This document shows positions 41,993-50,255 of a DNA stretch of 64,000 bases, piece by piece. The stretch covers positions 1-64,000 of the forward strand of contig JAFTIL010000021.1 in assembly GCA_017456905.1 (NCBI GenBank), read 5' to 3'. Position 1 is the first letter of the stretch, and each line of letters starts with the position of its first letter. The translations under genes were made by a program, and so were the position numbers. The notes under the pieces were generated by a model. That model made no database searches, was not told where the DNA came from, and saw nothing but the letters and a program-made list of their open reading frames with translations. Source of the stretch: Clostridia bacterium. GTDB taxonomy: Bacteria > Bacillota > Clostridia > Oscillospirales > CAG-272.

Positions 41993-42587
41993 AAGGGCAG
42001 ATCACCCTCCTTTCGTCAATAATGTAGTCCACCGGTATATCGTGGGGGGCATGGGGAAGCGCTTGTGTGTGACAGACCGAAAAGGCCAACCCCACGGTGG
42101 TCGCCGAGATATGGTTATCGGAGAGAGACGCGAGAAAACGGTCGTAGTAGCCGCCACCGTAGCCGAGGCGGTAGCCGCTGTTATCAAAGGCCAATCCGGG
42201 AACGAGGATCAGCGCGTTTTCAAACGATTGCAAATCGAGGGTAGGGCAATTGTCGGAGGGCTCAGGAACGCGAAAACGGGCAGGAACCAGCTTTTCGGGG
42301 GTGTAGTCCGACAGGCGGCGAAAGACCATACGTCCCTCGCGGGCGTCTGAGAGGGTGACAGGCAAAGCGTAGGCCTTCCCCTCGGATACGGCACGCGCCC
42401 AGATGGGAGACAGATCCATTTCGCTCCCCATGGTGGCGTAGCCGCAGACGAGGGGGGTGTTTTTCCAGGCGGGCAGGGAAAAAAGCGCCTCTCTGATGGC
42501 GCTTTCCGCAACCAGCCGTAGTTCTGTGCTCAGTCTGTCCCTCAACGCCGAAAAATGACGGCGCAACTCGGTCTTGCTGGGGGTCAT
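41976..42587 (-). CDS. 5-formyltetrahydrofolate cyclo-ligase
   Basis: Converts 5-formyl-THF to 5,10-methenyl-THF with ATP. 203 residues from ATG 42587; 'SKTELRRHFSALRDRL' at the start, 'LVPGLAFDNSGYRLGYGGGYYDRFLA' (about 128-152) is the folate/ATP signature. ATG 42587 begins one base after the upstream stop, so translation is probably coupled; an in-frame ATG at 42605 inside the previous gene is less likely. Confidence 0.93.
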   Translation of the reverse strand: MTPSKTELRRHFSALRDRLSTELRLVAESAIREALFSLPAWKNTPLVCGYATMGSEMDLSPIWARAVSEGKAYALPVTLSDAREGRMVFRRLSDYTPEKLVPARFRVPEPSDNCPTLDLQSFENALILVPGLAFDNSGYRLGYGGGYYDRFLASLSDNHISATTVGLAFSVCHTQALPHAPHDIPVDYIIDERRVICPYGSKS

Positions 42588-42588
42588 A

Positions 42589-43134
42589 TCAGGCACGGAC
42601 GGCATCTTTGATCTTGCCGGCTGTCTCGGGGCCTTTCAGTACGCTGATGAGCTCCAGACCGAATTCCAAGGCTACGCCCATGCCGGTGGCGGTGATGATG
42701 TTCCCGTCGCGGATGACGCGGCCCCCGATATTGGTGGCACCCACGAGCTCGTCCTCAAATCCGGGATAGCAGGTGGCGCGGCGACCCGTGAGCAGCCCAC
42801 GGCGGCCGAGGATCAAAGGCGCGGCGCAAATGGCGGCCAGATAACCGTTGCTCTTTATGGCGGCCTTGATGGCGGTATCTACGGCGGGTGCGGCATCCAG
42901 ATTCAGGGAGCCGGGCATTCCGCCGGGCAGGATGATCATGTCGGGGGCCGGGTCGATCAAGGCGAGAAATTCTTGATCCGTGATATCGGCGGCTACGTTG
43001 ATCCCGTGGGACCCCGTGATCCGAGGGGCTCCGATGCCTACGGTGCAGACCTCCACCCCCGCACGGCGGAGCAGATCCAGAGGACAAAGGGCTTCTATTT
43101 CTTCAAAGCCCTCGGCAAGGAACATATAAACCAT
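42589..43134 (-). CDS. DJ-1/PfpI family protein (YajL-like)
   Basis: 181 residues from ATG 43134 (GGAGG five bases upstream; longer frame rejected). 'MVYMFLAEGFEEIEALCPLDLLRRAGVEV' with the conserved Glu, 'DMIILPGGMPGS', and nucleophile Cys in 'LAAICAAPLIL' (about 101-108). Relatives act on damaged proteins, glyoxals or nucleotides, with debate. First gene of a three-gene unit starting from the promoter at 43343-43371. Confidence 0.92.
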   Translation of the reverse strand: MVYMFLAEGFEEIEALCPLDLLRRAGVEVCTVGIGAPRITGSHGINVAADITDQEFLALIDPAPDMIILPGGMPGSLNLDAAPAVDTAIKAAIKSNGYLAAICAAPLILGRRGLLTGRRATCYPGFEDELVGATNIGGRVIRDGNIITATGMGVALEFGLELISVLKGPETAGKIKDAVRA

Positions 43135-43342
43135 ATAAACCTCCATTCCGCCGCCACAGGCGGCACAAATACAGCTTGAAATTCGACCGTGCCGCTTTTG
43201 CGACAAAATGGGTGGGGCCCCATTTTAGGGAGAATTGTGCGTGAAACAGTGAACTTCGATTCGGGATCATTGAACTTTCACGCTATCTCCATTTCTCCGC
43301 CTTGCGGCGGCATAAGATACTTCGTGTATTTATTCTATCACG

Positions 43343-43371
43343 ATTATACCATTCTTTAGCGTATATTGCAA
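43343..43371 (-). promoter_or_regulatory. Promoter of the DJ-1/cyclo-ligase/CPBP operon
   Basis: TTGCAA (43371-43366), 17-base spacer, TATAAT (43348-43343). The leader of about 200 bases holds inverted repeats: GTGAAAGTTCAATGATCC/... to GTTCACTGTTTCAC (about 43240-43285) and AAAATGGG/CCCATTTT (43206-43227), the latter resembling the terminal palindrome of the intergenic repeat family. Confidence 0.82.
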
Positions 43372-43391
43372 GTGTTTTTTTCGGAGGTTTT

Positions 43392-43793
43392 TTATTTTTC
43401 CTCGGTTTCCTTCCTGCGGCGGCGAAATAGCCTCTCTCCAAGCAAGGCCTGTGTCCCCGTAATCACTAGCATACCGCCGAAAAGCCGTCGCAGAAGCAGG
43501 GCGTCCAGATGATCGGCAAGATAAACGCCGGGAACCACCCCCGCCGCGGCAAAGAGGGCGAGGTATGGAATGATGCGGAGAGGAACGGCTTGTTTTTTTG
43601 CGTGAAGAAAAAGGGAGGCTCCCGCAGAGCAGAGATAAAAAATGAGATTGAGTCCCTGTGCTTCGGTCTGCCCCATGCCTGCCACCGACGTGAGAAATAA
43701 GACAAATAGCCCCGCACTACCCATACCCATGCCCGACAAAACACCAATGACCAGCGCCGCTGCCATGGTGACGAGTGTCCACGCCGCCGTCAT
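43392..43793 (-). CDS. Half-size TSUP (TauE/SafE) transporter, C-terminal-type half
   Basis: 133 residues, about four membrane segments, with 'VIGVLSGMGMGSAGLFVLFLT' as the TSUP signature. Full TSUP proteins have about 250 residues and two such halves. Its ATG overlaps the stop of the other half (ATGA, 43790-43793), so the two are made together and probably assemble as a heterodimer. Family substrates are sulfite, sulfoacetate and other organosulfur or carboxylate anions; not assignable here. Confidence 0.82.
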   Translation of the reverse strand: MTAAWTLVTMAAALVIGVLSGMGMGSAGLFVLFLTSVAGMGQTEAQGLNLIFYLCSAGASLFLHAKKQAVPLRIIPYLALFAAAGVVPGVYLADHLDALLLRRLFGGMLVITGTQALLGERLFRRRRKETEEK

Positions 43794-44218
43794 GACAGCA
43801 CCATGCGAAGTCCCGCGAACAGAACGAGGAGGGCGAAGATCTTTTTCAGGGCTTGGCGGGGGATCTTACCCAGCAAAAGCGCGCCGATCAGTCCCCCTGC
43901 GGCGGCGGGGAGGGCGATGGCTACGGCTAAGGAGGGTGCGCCGCCCATGCCTCTCGCGAAATACAGCGTGGCGGAGACCAGAGTGGCGGGGATCATGACC
44001 CAAAGCCCCATGACAAAAACCGCCCGTCCCTCGGGAGGCGGCAGGGAAGCGCCGTGCTTTCGGACGGGGAAGGGCGGCATACGGGAGAGAAGAGTCACCA
44101 GCAAAATACCTCCCGCCGCGCCTAAAAGCCCGTTGAGAAATCCCGCGCCCAGCCCCAACAGCGCCCACAGGAGCAAAGAGACGCGGGGATACTTGTCAAA
44201 ATAGCTTGTTTCCATCAT
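43790..44218 (-). CDS. Half-size TSUP (TauE/SafE) transporter, N-terminal-type half
   Basis: 142 residues, four membrane segments; 'LGAGFLNGLLGAAGGILLVTLLS' (about 21-43) is the TSUP signature of one half. AAAGGA lies before the ATG at 44218 (a second ATG follows directly). It is the upstream partner of the gene at 43392 with a 4-base overlap. A frameshift splitting a single gene is conceivable, but both parts start and end cleanly. Confidence 0.82.
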   Translation of the reverse strand: MMETSYFDKYPRVSLLLWALLGLGAGFLNGLLGAAGGILLVTLLSRMPPFPVRKHGASLPPPEGRAVFVMGLWVMIPATLVSATLYFARGMGGAPSLAVAIALPAAAGGLIGALLLGKIPRQALKKIFALLVLFAGLRMVLS

Positions 44219-44247
44219 TAAAATGATAAATCCTTTGTATTTTCCTC

Positions 44248-44276
44248 TTGAATTTTTTTGAAGTTCGTGTTATAAT
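44248..44276 (+). promoter_or_regulatory. Promoter of ftsK
   Basis: TTGAAT, 17-base spacer, TATAAT at 44271-44276, 110 bases before the start codon. Confidence 0.8.
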
Positions 44277-44386
44277 AAAGTATTATTATGGCGTATTGTC
44301 ACCAAAAAGAGTTTTTCCGCAAGTCTTGGCACTTATACGACCGAGATATCGGCAGCAATATGAAGAAAAAGGGAAAGGATACAGAC

Positions 44387-47300
44387 ATGGCAAAAGAACA
44401 GAAAAAAAAGACCTCTGCCGCATCCGCCAAAAAAGGAAGCGCTACCAAGAGATCTACCACGGCCACCGTGGCGTCCTCCAAGGGAAAAAACACCAAGGAA
44501 GCCGCCCGATTGTCCCGTGAGGAACAGGCCAAGCTGAATAAAATAAAGAGCGAGCAGAAGACCGCTGCCGCCGCCAGACGAAAGAATTTTTCAGAGCAGT
44601 ATATGCCCTATATTATGGGTGCTGTGGGACTTTTGCTATTGGTGTTCTTTACGGTACATCTGATCTGCGGCGAAGCCGGCCCCTCCGAGCATTGGATGGG
44701 TCCCGTGGGCTATTGGTTCAGCTATTTCTTCTACGGCCTCTTTGGCTGGCCTGCTTACTGTATCCCTCTTCTGCTCATTTACCTCGCCATTTTCTGGCGT
44801 AAGAATTGTCGGGAAGAGACCGTGGTCCTCCGCAGCGTGCTGTCAGTGGTGCTCATGGTGCTGATCTCTGCCGTGGTCCACGTGTTTTCCTGTGCTGCGG
44901 ATGAGAGCTTGGCGGAGTTCGATCTCATCCTTTACTTCACTTCGGGTGCTGAATTTACGGGCGGCGGCTTCGTCGGCGGTATGTTGGGCTTCTTGCTCTA
45001 CCACGGCCTGAAGGTGTGGGGTACCATTCTGGTGTCTGTCCTGGTGTTTCCTTTGCTCATCATGTTCCTCGTGGGCGTTACGCCCGCGTACGTGGGTTCC
45101 TTGATCAAGGCCCAGATCGCCGCTTCCCGTGAGGCAAAAGCCGAGCGCGACGCCGAGGATGCCCGTGCGGCGCTGGAGGCCCACGATGTCCCTGCTCCAA
45201 CGAAGAAGAGAAAGCTTAAGGAAGCTCCCATGCCCGACGAGGACGAAGAGGAAGCTTACGTCCCTCCGCGCCACAAGAAGACCGCTGAGACGGAGACTGC
45301 GAAGCCTGCGTCCGTCAAAAAAGACAAGCCTGCCCGCGCCGAGACCCTGCTTGTAAATGCACGGACGGGAGAGGTCATGGATGACGAATATACAGAAGAT
45401 GCACGTGCCGAAGCCGATGACGAGCCCGACGAGGAGGCCTACGTACCCCCTAAAGCCATCCGCAACAAAAAGGCAACGCTCACGGAAGAGGTGTCGGCAG
45501 ACAGTGATGATACGGAAAAGGACCTGCGCGTGAATGACGATGCAGAGGCCCTTCCCCAAGGGAAGGCACAAGCAGACGATACTGCTGATGAGGGGAATGA
45601 GCTTTATATTCCTCAGCGCCGTTCCTTTAGCGATCGCCGTGAAGCCAAGGCTCGCCCTGCTCACGTAAGCCGCTGCAGAGATGACGACGAGTTTGCATCC
45701 GACGATACTCACGAGGATATGGAGACCCTGGAGATCTCCTGGAACGATGAAGCCGATGGCGGAAACGAAACGGTGGCTACTGCCGCCCGCAGTGTGCAGT
45801 CTTCTCCCTCTGGAAACAGTGCCGAGCCCGAGAAATTCGTGGTGGTGGTGAACCGCCAGGAGACGGCGGCTGTGACCAGCACCACCGATCATCAAATCGA
45901 CGGACTTCCCGACGAGGAGATCGTTCTTCCCTCTGCCATGGAGGATGTCACCGAAGAAGAAAAGAAAGAATATACTTTCCCCCCTATTGATCTGTTGATC
46001 CCCGGCCCCAAGCGCTATGAGGCCGATGAAAACGAGATCGTCCGCAATACCCACAAGCTGCGTCATGTATTGGAGTCCTTCCATATCCGTGTCAAGGAGA
46101 TCGCTTGCTCCTGCGGCCCCACCATCACGCGCTACGAAGTCAAGCCCGATACGGGTGTGCGTGTTCGCTCCATTGCCAATCTAGTGGACGATATTGCTCT
46201 TGGTCTGGCCAAGTCGGGTGTGCGTATCGAAGCCCCTATCCCCGGCAAGGACGCTGTGGGTATTGAGGTACCTAACGATCGCGCATCCACCGTGGCCCTC
46301 CGCAATCTGATCGAGGCCCCCGAATTTATGAACCACAAGAGCCGTCTGGCCGCGTGCCTTGGTGCCGACGTGGCGGGCAGCCCCGTTATGATGGACATCA
46401 ACAAGATGCCCCACCTTCTGGTGGCGGGTACCACGGGCTCGGGTAAGTCGGTGTGTATCAACTCCATCATCATGAGTATCCTTTATAAGGCCAAGCCCGA
46501 TGAAGTCAAGCTCATTCTGATCGATCCCAAGAAGGTAGAGTTTGCGGTGTACCGCGATCTGCCTCACTTGTATTGTCCCCTTATTAGCGACCCCAAGAAG
46601 GCCGCAGGTGCTCTCAACTCCGCTGTGGTGGAGATGGAACGCCGCTTTGAGCTCATCGAGGAGGTTGGCGTCCGTAACCTGGCGGGCTACAACGAGCTGA
46701 CGGCGGGCGATCCCGAGCGTCCTCCCCTGCCTCAGATGGTCATCATCATTGACGAGCTGGCTGACCTCATGATGACCGCTTCCAACGAAGTGGAGACTGC
46801 CATCTGCCGTCTGGCACAGAAGGCAAGAGCCGCAGGTATCCACTTGATCCTGGGCACACAGCGTCCTTCGGTGGACGTCATCACGGGTCTCATCAAGGCC
46901 AACATTCCTTCCCGTATTGCCTTTACGGTATCTGCCGCCGTGGACTCCCGTACCATCATTGATACTGTGGGTGCTGAAAAGCTCATTGGCCGAGGTGATA
47001 TGCTGTACGCTCCCGTGGGTTGTAATAAGCCCATGCGTGTGCAGGGTACCTTCGTCAGCGACGGTGAGGTTGAAAAGGTTGTCTCCTTCCTGAAGGAGCA
47101 CAACGAGCAGATCGAATACGACGAGTCCTTCATGCACCTTATCGAGGTGGAGGCCGCCAAGTGTGGCCAAGGCAAAAAGAAGGGCGGAGACGTCGGCAAT
47201 ATCGAGGACTTCAGCGCCCTCGGCGGTGACGACGAGGACGGCAAGTTCTGGGCGGCTGTGGAAGTCGCCGTGGACGCCGAAAAGATCTCCACATCCCTGC

Positions 47301-47476
47301 TCCAGCGCCGTTTGAACCTTGGTTACGGCCGTGCCGCCAAGATCATCGATCGCATGGAAGAGATGGGCTTTGTGGGTCCTGCCGACGGCAACAAGCCCAG
47401 AAAACTGCTCATAACCAAGAGCGATTTGGCTGAGATCCGCATCAGCGGACGTGCCGAAGGAAGCGGCGACGAATAA
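44387..47476 (+). CDS. ftsK: DNA translocase FtsK/SpoIIIE
   Basis: Septum-anchored ATPase that pumps DNA during division or sporulation. 1029 residues from ATG 44387 (AAAGGA seven bases before; two in-frame upstream ATGs lack a signal). Lys/Ala-rich N-terminus, four membrane segments (about 70-250), and a long acidic linker (about 260-580) with three YVPP/YIPQ motifs. The motor follows: alpha-beta domain, Walker A 'AGTTGSGKS', Walker B 'IIIDELADLM', and the C-terminal gamma winged helix ('STSLLQRRLNLGYGRAAKIID') that reads KOPS/SRS sites. Own promoter and terminator. Confidence 0.97.
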   Translation: MAKEQKKKTSAASAKKGSATKRSTTATVASSKGKNTKEAARLSREEQAKLNKIKSEQKTAAAARRKNFSEQYMPYIMGAVGLLLLVFFTVHLICGEAGPSEHWMGPVGYWFSYFFYGLFGWPAYCIPLLLIYLAIFWRKNCREETVVLRSVLSVVLMVLISAVVHVFSCAADESLAEFDLILYFTSGAEFTGGGFVGGMLGFLLYHGLKVWGTILVSVLVFPLLIMFLVGVTPAYVGSLIKAQIAASREAKAERDAEDARAALEAHDVPAPTKKRKLKEAPMPDEDEEEAYVPPRHKKTAETETAKPASVKKDKPARAETLLVNARTGEVMDDEYTEDARAEADDEPDEEAYVPPKAIRNKKATLTEEVSADSDDTEKDLRVNDDAEALPQGKAQADDTADEGNELYIPQRRSFSDRREAKARPAHVSRCRDDDEFASDDTHEDMETLEISWNDEADGGNETVATAARSVQSSPSGNSAEPEKFVVVVNRQETAAVTSTTDHQIDGLPDEEIVLPSAMEDVTEEEKKEYTFPPIDLLIPGPKRYEADENEIVRNTHKLRHVLESFHIRVKEIACSCGPTITRYEVKPDTGVRVRSIANLVDDIALGLAKSGVRIEAPIPGKDAVGIEVPNDRASTVALRNLIEAPEFMNHKSRLAACLGADVAGSPVMMDINKMPHLLVAGTTGSGKSVCINSIIMSILYKAKPDEVKLILIDPKKVEFAVYRDLPHLYCPLISDPKKAAGALNSAVVEMERRFELIEEVGVRNLAGYNELTAGDPERPPLPQMVIIIDELADLMMTASNEVETAICRLAQKARAAGIHLILGTQRPSVDVITGLIKANIPSRIAFTVSAAVDSRTIIDTVGAEKLIGRGDMLYAPVGCNKPMRVQGTFVSDGEVEKVVSFLKEHNEQIEYDESFMHLIEVEAAKCGQGKKKGGDVGNIEDFSALGGDDEDGKFWAAVEVAVDAEKISTSLLQRRLNLGYGRAAKIIDRMEEMGFVGPADGNKPRKLLITKSDLAEIRISGRAEGSGDE

Positions 47477-47483
47477 AAATCCA

Positions 47484-47515
47484 AACGCGGAGGGAAATAC
47501 CCTCCGCGTTTTTGT
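47484..47515 (+). terminator. Terminator after ftsK
   Basis: Stem AACGCGGAGGG/CCCTCCGCGTT with a 5-base loop, then TTT. Confidence 0.92.
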
Positions 47516-47584
47516 GTTTTGCCTAAAAACAGATGCCGTTTCATGGTTATAGTGCTGAAGTTGGAGAAAAACAAAAGATTTTCC

Positions 47585-47613
47585 TTGACAATCTGATGAC
47601 CGCGTGATATAAT
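47585..47613 (+). promoter_or_regulatory. Orphan near-consensus promoter pointing into the antisense of HAAS-PadR
   Basis: TTGACA, 17-base spacer, TATAAT at 47608-47613. No plus-strand gene follows; the transcript would run antisense into the HAAS and PadR genes. It may be the old promoter of the MoxR operon (49286) cut off by insertion of an AT-rich module. Confidence 0.7.
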
Positions 47614-47691
47614 AAAAATATAGTGATAGCGGGCGGTGATGTATTAACAAGACCCCAAATTTTTCCCCAAAGCACATGATGAATATTCTTT

Positions 47692-48081
47692 TTATGATGT
47701 AACCTCTTCTATAGTGCTATTTACTTGTGTGTCTGAATAATAGTCATCATTTGAGCAAATGATCACGATTGCAATTACGACTGCAATTACCGCTAATATA
47801 GAACTGATTAAGCAGATGATTTTGGCTTTTCTATATTTAGTGGCGTTCTTTTTGATTGCCTCTATGTCGGCCCGGCTTTCGAATCCCAGTGCGATTTCTT
47901 GTGGAGAACCAATTTCATTATATAAATCATCTGCAGTTAAACTTTGCACCTTGCTTTCAAGTTCCCGTGCTTGTTGCTCTAATTCATGCAAAAGAGCCGT
48001 TTTCATATCTTTGGAGCAAGTTAATGCCTTACTGATTTCTTTGATATATTCGTTTACTATTTTATTGTTTTGCTTTTTCAT
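47692..48081 (-). CDS. HAAS-domain (DUF1700-like) membrane protein
   Basis: 129 residues: an N-terminal HAAS signalling domain (about 5-75, 'EYIKEISKALTCSKDMKTALLHELE', 'EIGSPQEIALGF'), one membrane segment (about 87-108) and a short outer tail. HAAS proteins are almost always encoded next to PadR regulators and are thought to take part in their signalling. The start overlaps the PadR gene by 20 bases. Confidence 0.85.
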   Translation of the reverse strand: MKKQNNKIVNEYIKEISKALTCSKDMKTALLHELEQQARELESKVQSLTADDLYNEIGSPQEIALGFESRADIEAIKKNATKYRKAKIICLISSILAVIAVVIAIVIICSNDDYYSDTQVNSTIEEVTS

Positions 48082-48427
48082 CTGAATTCACTCCTTTAAT
48101 GAGATTGTTTGCTCCATCGAAAATCAAATTGAACTGCTTGATCGCATACGCAAGATATTCTTTTCCGGATTCTTCAATATGGTAATAATTTCTGAATCTT
48201 TTTTCGCCCACCAATTCCTTGCGACTTGAAATCAATTTCCGTTCTTGCATACGGTATAGAGGCCCGTATAGCGATCCCTCTTTTACAATAAAAGTGTTGT
48301 TGGTACGTTGTGCTAACTCGGTTTTGATTTTATATCCGTACATATCTTCTTGTGATAATAGGGATAAAATTAAAATTTCAATCAGACCGCATTTGATATT
48401 TTCTTCTATATCGTCTTTCCAAGCCAT
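48062..48427 (-). CDS. PadR-family transcriptional regulator
   Basis: 121 residues, winged helix: 'LIEILILSLLSQEDMYGYKIKTEL' and 'VKEGSLYGPLYRMQERKLISS' are the PadR signature. Usually a repressor of a neighbouring operon and itself. It forms an overlapping pair with the HAAS gene and is divergent from the gene at 48649, with both promoters in a 150-base gap, so autoregulation plus control of 48649 is likely. The region is AT-rich relative to surroundings. Confidence 0.92.
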   Translation of the reverse strand: MAWKDDIEENIKCGLIEILILSLLSQEDMYGYKIKTELAQRTNNTFIVKEGSLYGPLYRMQERKLISSRKELVGEKRFRNYYHIEESGKEYLAYAIKQFNLIFDGANNLIKGVNSDEKAKQ

Positions 48428-48478
48428 GTATGTTTATCCTCTTCCTTGAAAATTTTGGTTACTGTACGACTTGTTTAT

Positions 48479-48506
48479 ATTATACATCAAAATGGTAAAA
48501 GGTCAA
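48479..48506 (-). promoter_or_regulatory. Promoter of padR-HAAS
   Basis: TTGACC (48506-48501), 16-base spacer, TATAAT (48484-48479). Confidence 0.75.
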
Positions 48507-48527
48507 TGCTATTTTCAAAATACTATG

Positions 48528-48556
48528 TTGACAAATTTATATAAGCTTGGTATAAT
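48528..48556 (+). promoter_or_regulatory. Promoter of the 48649 gene
   Basis: TTGACA, 17-base spacer, TATAAT at 48551-48556; 21 bases from the divergent PadR promoter, so a single operator could cover both. Confidence 0.85.
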
Positions 48557-48648
48557 ATCAATAAGTTATGATAAGGGAGCCTTGTTGCCATCGCTTAACA
48601 AGGATGCACCCAACACAATTCCAAAATGCAATGAGAGGAGAACATACG

Positions 48649-49278
48649 ATGCTTCAACTATCTGACACCGCCATTTGTTCTATCCGCAAGAAGGGTATCT
48701 CCAAACTGTGTAAACAGATCATCAAAAGCCTTCTGTTTTATGCAATGAGCCTTACGCTCCTGTTTGTTGTCTCTCGCACCAATGCTGTTTTTACCATGGA
48801 AGAATCTCCGGTTACTTTTTGGATCATTTTCGGCGTTCTTATCCTGCTCCCACTTATCTGTTACGGCTTTTACAAGTTGCCTTTCAAGATGAATATGAAA
48901 GGACAAGTAATAGAGATCAAAAATGACCGCCGTATGGCACCAATCGAAAAGAAAAGTAATTATTATGCCCCCGGTGGTGCGTTGCGCACTGCGTTAACCA
49001 ACGTAGATGCTTGTGATATCGTGGTCCGTTCGCATCATGGACTCTCATTTACCTATACCTTCCTCCGCAACGAAGCCGCTGTTGCCCGTGGGTATTATGT
49101 TGTGGGTGATGAAGTGATGCTGCCGCCATGGGCAAATTTTCCCGTAGTGATCAGCCGTGAGATCAAATGTCCCGTTTGCCCTTGGTGCGGCTGTCCGGGC
49201 GCTGATATGACCGCAGAATGTGAAGAATGCGGTGTGATTTTTATTGACGAAGAAACACCCCAATATAAGGAGGAATAA
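48649..49278 (+). CDS. Membrane protein with C-terminal zinc ribbon, function unknown
   Basis: 209 residues from ATG 48649 (GAGGAG nine bases upstream). Two membrane segments (about 24-45 and 57-75), a soluble domain (about 80-175) and a treble-Cys ribbon 'CPVCPWCGCPG' with 'CEECGV' at the end. I recognise no family. Divergent from PadR-HAAS and 7 bases before moxR; the promoter at 48528 could also serve the MoxR-DUF58-DUF4129 genes. Confidence 0.72.
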   Translation: MLQLSDTAICSIRKKGISKLCKQIIKSLLFYAMSLTLLFVVSRTNAVFTMEESPVTFWIIFGVLILLPLICYGFYKLPFKMNMKGQVIEIKNDRRMAPIEKKSNYYAPGGALRTALTNVDACDIVVRSHHGLSFTYTFLRNEAAVARGYYVVGDEVMLPPWANFPVVISREIKCPVCPWCGCPGADMTAECEECGVIFIDEETPQYKEE

Positions 49279-49285
49279 TCTTATT

Positions 49286-50239
49286 ATGGAAAACACCAAC
49301 ATCACGAGGACCCTCACCCAAAAGCTCACCGACAACATTAGCCTTGTCCTTTTTGGCAAGGAGGCTGTTATCAAGACCTTCCTCTGCGCCTTTTTCAGCG
49401 GCGGTCACGTCCTCTTGGAGGACGTCCCCGGTACGGGTAAGACCAGCCTTGTCCGCGCCCTGGCCGATTCTTTCGGCGGTGACTATAAGCGTGTGCAGTT
49501 CACCCCCGACCTGCTCCCCTCGGATATCACGGGTATCAACTACTACCGCCAGCACACGGGGGAATTTGCCCTTCGCAAAGGCCCCGTTTTTACCAACTTG
49601 TTCCTTGCCGACGAGATCAACCGCGCCACGCCCCGTACCCAATCTGCTTTGCTTGAGTGTATGGAGGAGCGTCAGGTGACCATCGACGGCGAGACCATGC
49701 CGCTTTCGGATATCTTCATGGTCATGGCCACTATGAACCCTCTGGAATTCCAAGGCACCTTCCCTCTGCCTGAGGCGCAGGTGGACAGATTTATGATGAA
49801 GCTTCATTTAGGCTATCCCGATCTGGCAGGAGAGACACGCATTGTGGATAAGATCTGTACGGGAGCCAAGGGCGGGACAGTGGAGACCGTGGCCACCCTT
49901 GAGGACGTTCGCGCCGCCCGTGCAGAGATCGACGCCGTACATATCAGCCCTGCTGTGGCAGACTATATGGTGCGTCTGATCCGCGCCACCAGAGACCACG
50001 AAAAGATCAAAATGGGCGTCAGCCCCCGTGGTGTGGTGGCTATGACCCGCGCCACCCGCGCCTGGGCCGCCATGGAAGGGAGAGATCACGTTTTGCCCGA
50101 TGATGTCAAAGCTCTGGCCATCCCTGTGCTGGCCCACCGCATCATCACCCGCACGGGCAGCAGCCTTCAGCTCACCCAATCCAGCGAGGCTTTGATCGAA
50201 TATCTTTTGACCAAGGTGCCCGTCGTCCTCGATAAATGA
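49286..50239 (+). CDS. MoxR-family AAA+ ATPase
   Basis: 317 residues; Walker A 'EDVPGTGKTSLVRALA' (about 49-64), Walker B 'LFLADEINRATPRTQSAL' (about 109-126), sensor region 'MATMNPLEFQGTFPLPEAQVDRFM'. MoxR proteins act as chaperone-like ATPases for VWA or metal-containing partners. AAGGAGG lies 12 bases upstream. First of MoxR-DUF58-DUF4129, a common bacterial triad. Confidence 0.94.
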   Translation: MENTNITRTLTQKLTDNISLVLFGKEAVIKTFLCAFFSGGHVLLEDVPGTGKTSLVRALADSFGGDYKRVQFTPDLLPSDITGINYYRQHTGEFALRKGPVFTNLFLADEINRATPRTQSALLECMEERQVTIDGETMPLSDIFMVMATMNPLEFQGTFPLPEAQVDRFMMKLHLGYPDLAGETRIVDKICTGAKGGTVETVATLEDVRAARAEIDAVHISPAVADYMVRLIRATRDHEKIKMGVSPRGVVAMTRATRAWAAMEGRDHVLPDDVKALAIPVLAHRIITRTGSSLQLTQSSEALIEYLLTKVPVVLDK

Positions 50240-50255
50240 TCAATAAGGAGGACTT

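Noticed and set aside
44843..46084. 413-codon minus-strand frame inside ftsK
   Set aside because: Shadow of the acidic FtsK linker; no ribosome binding site or homology.
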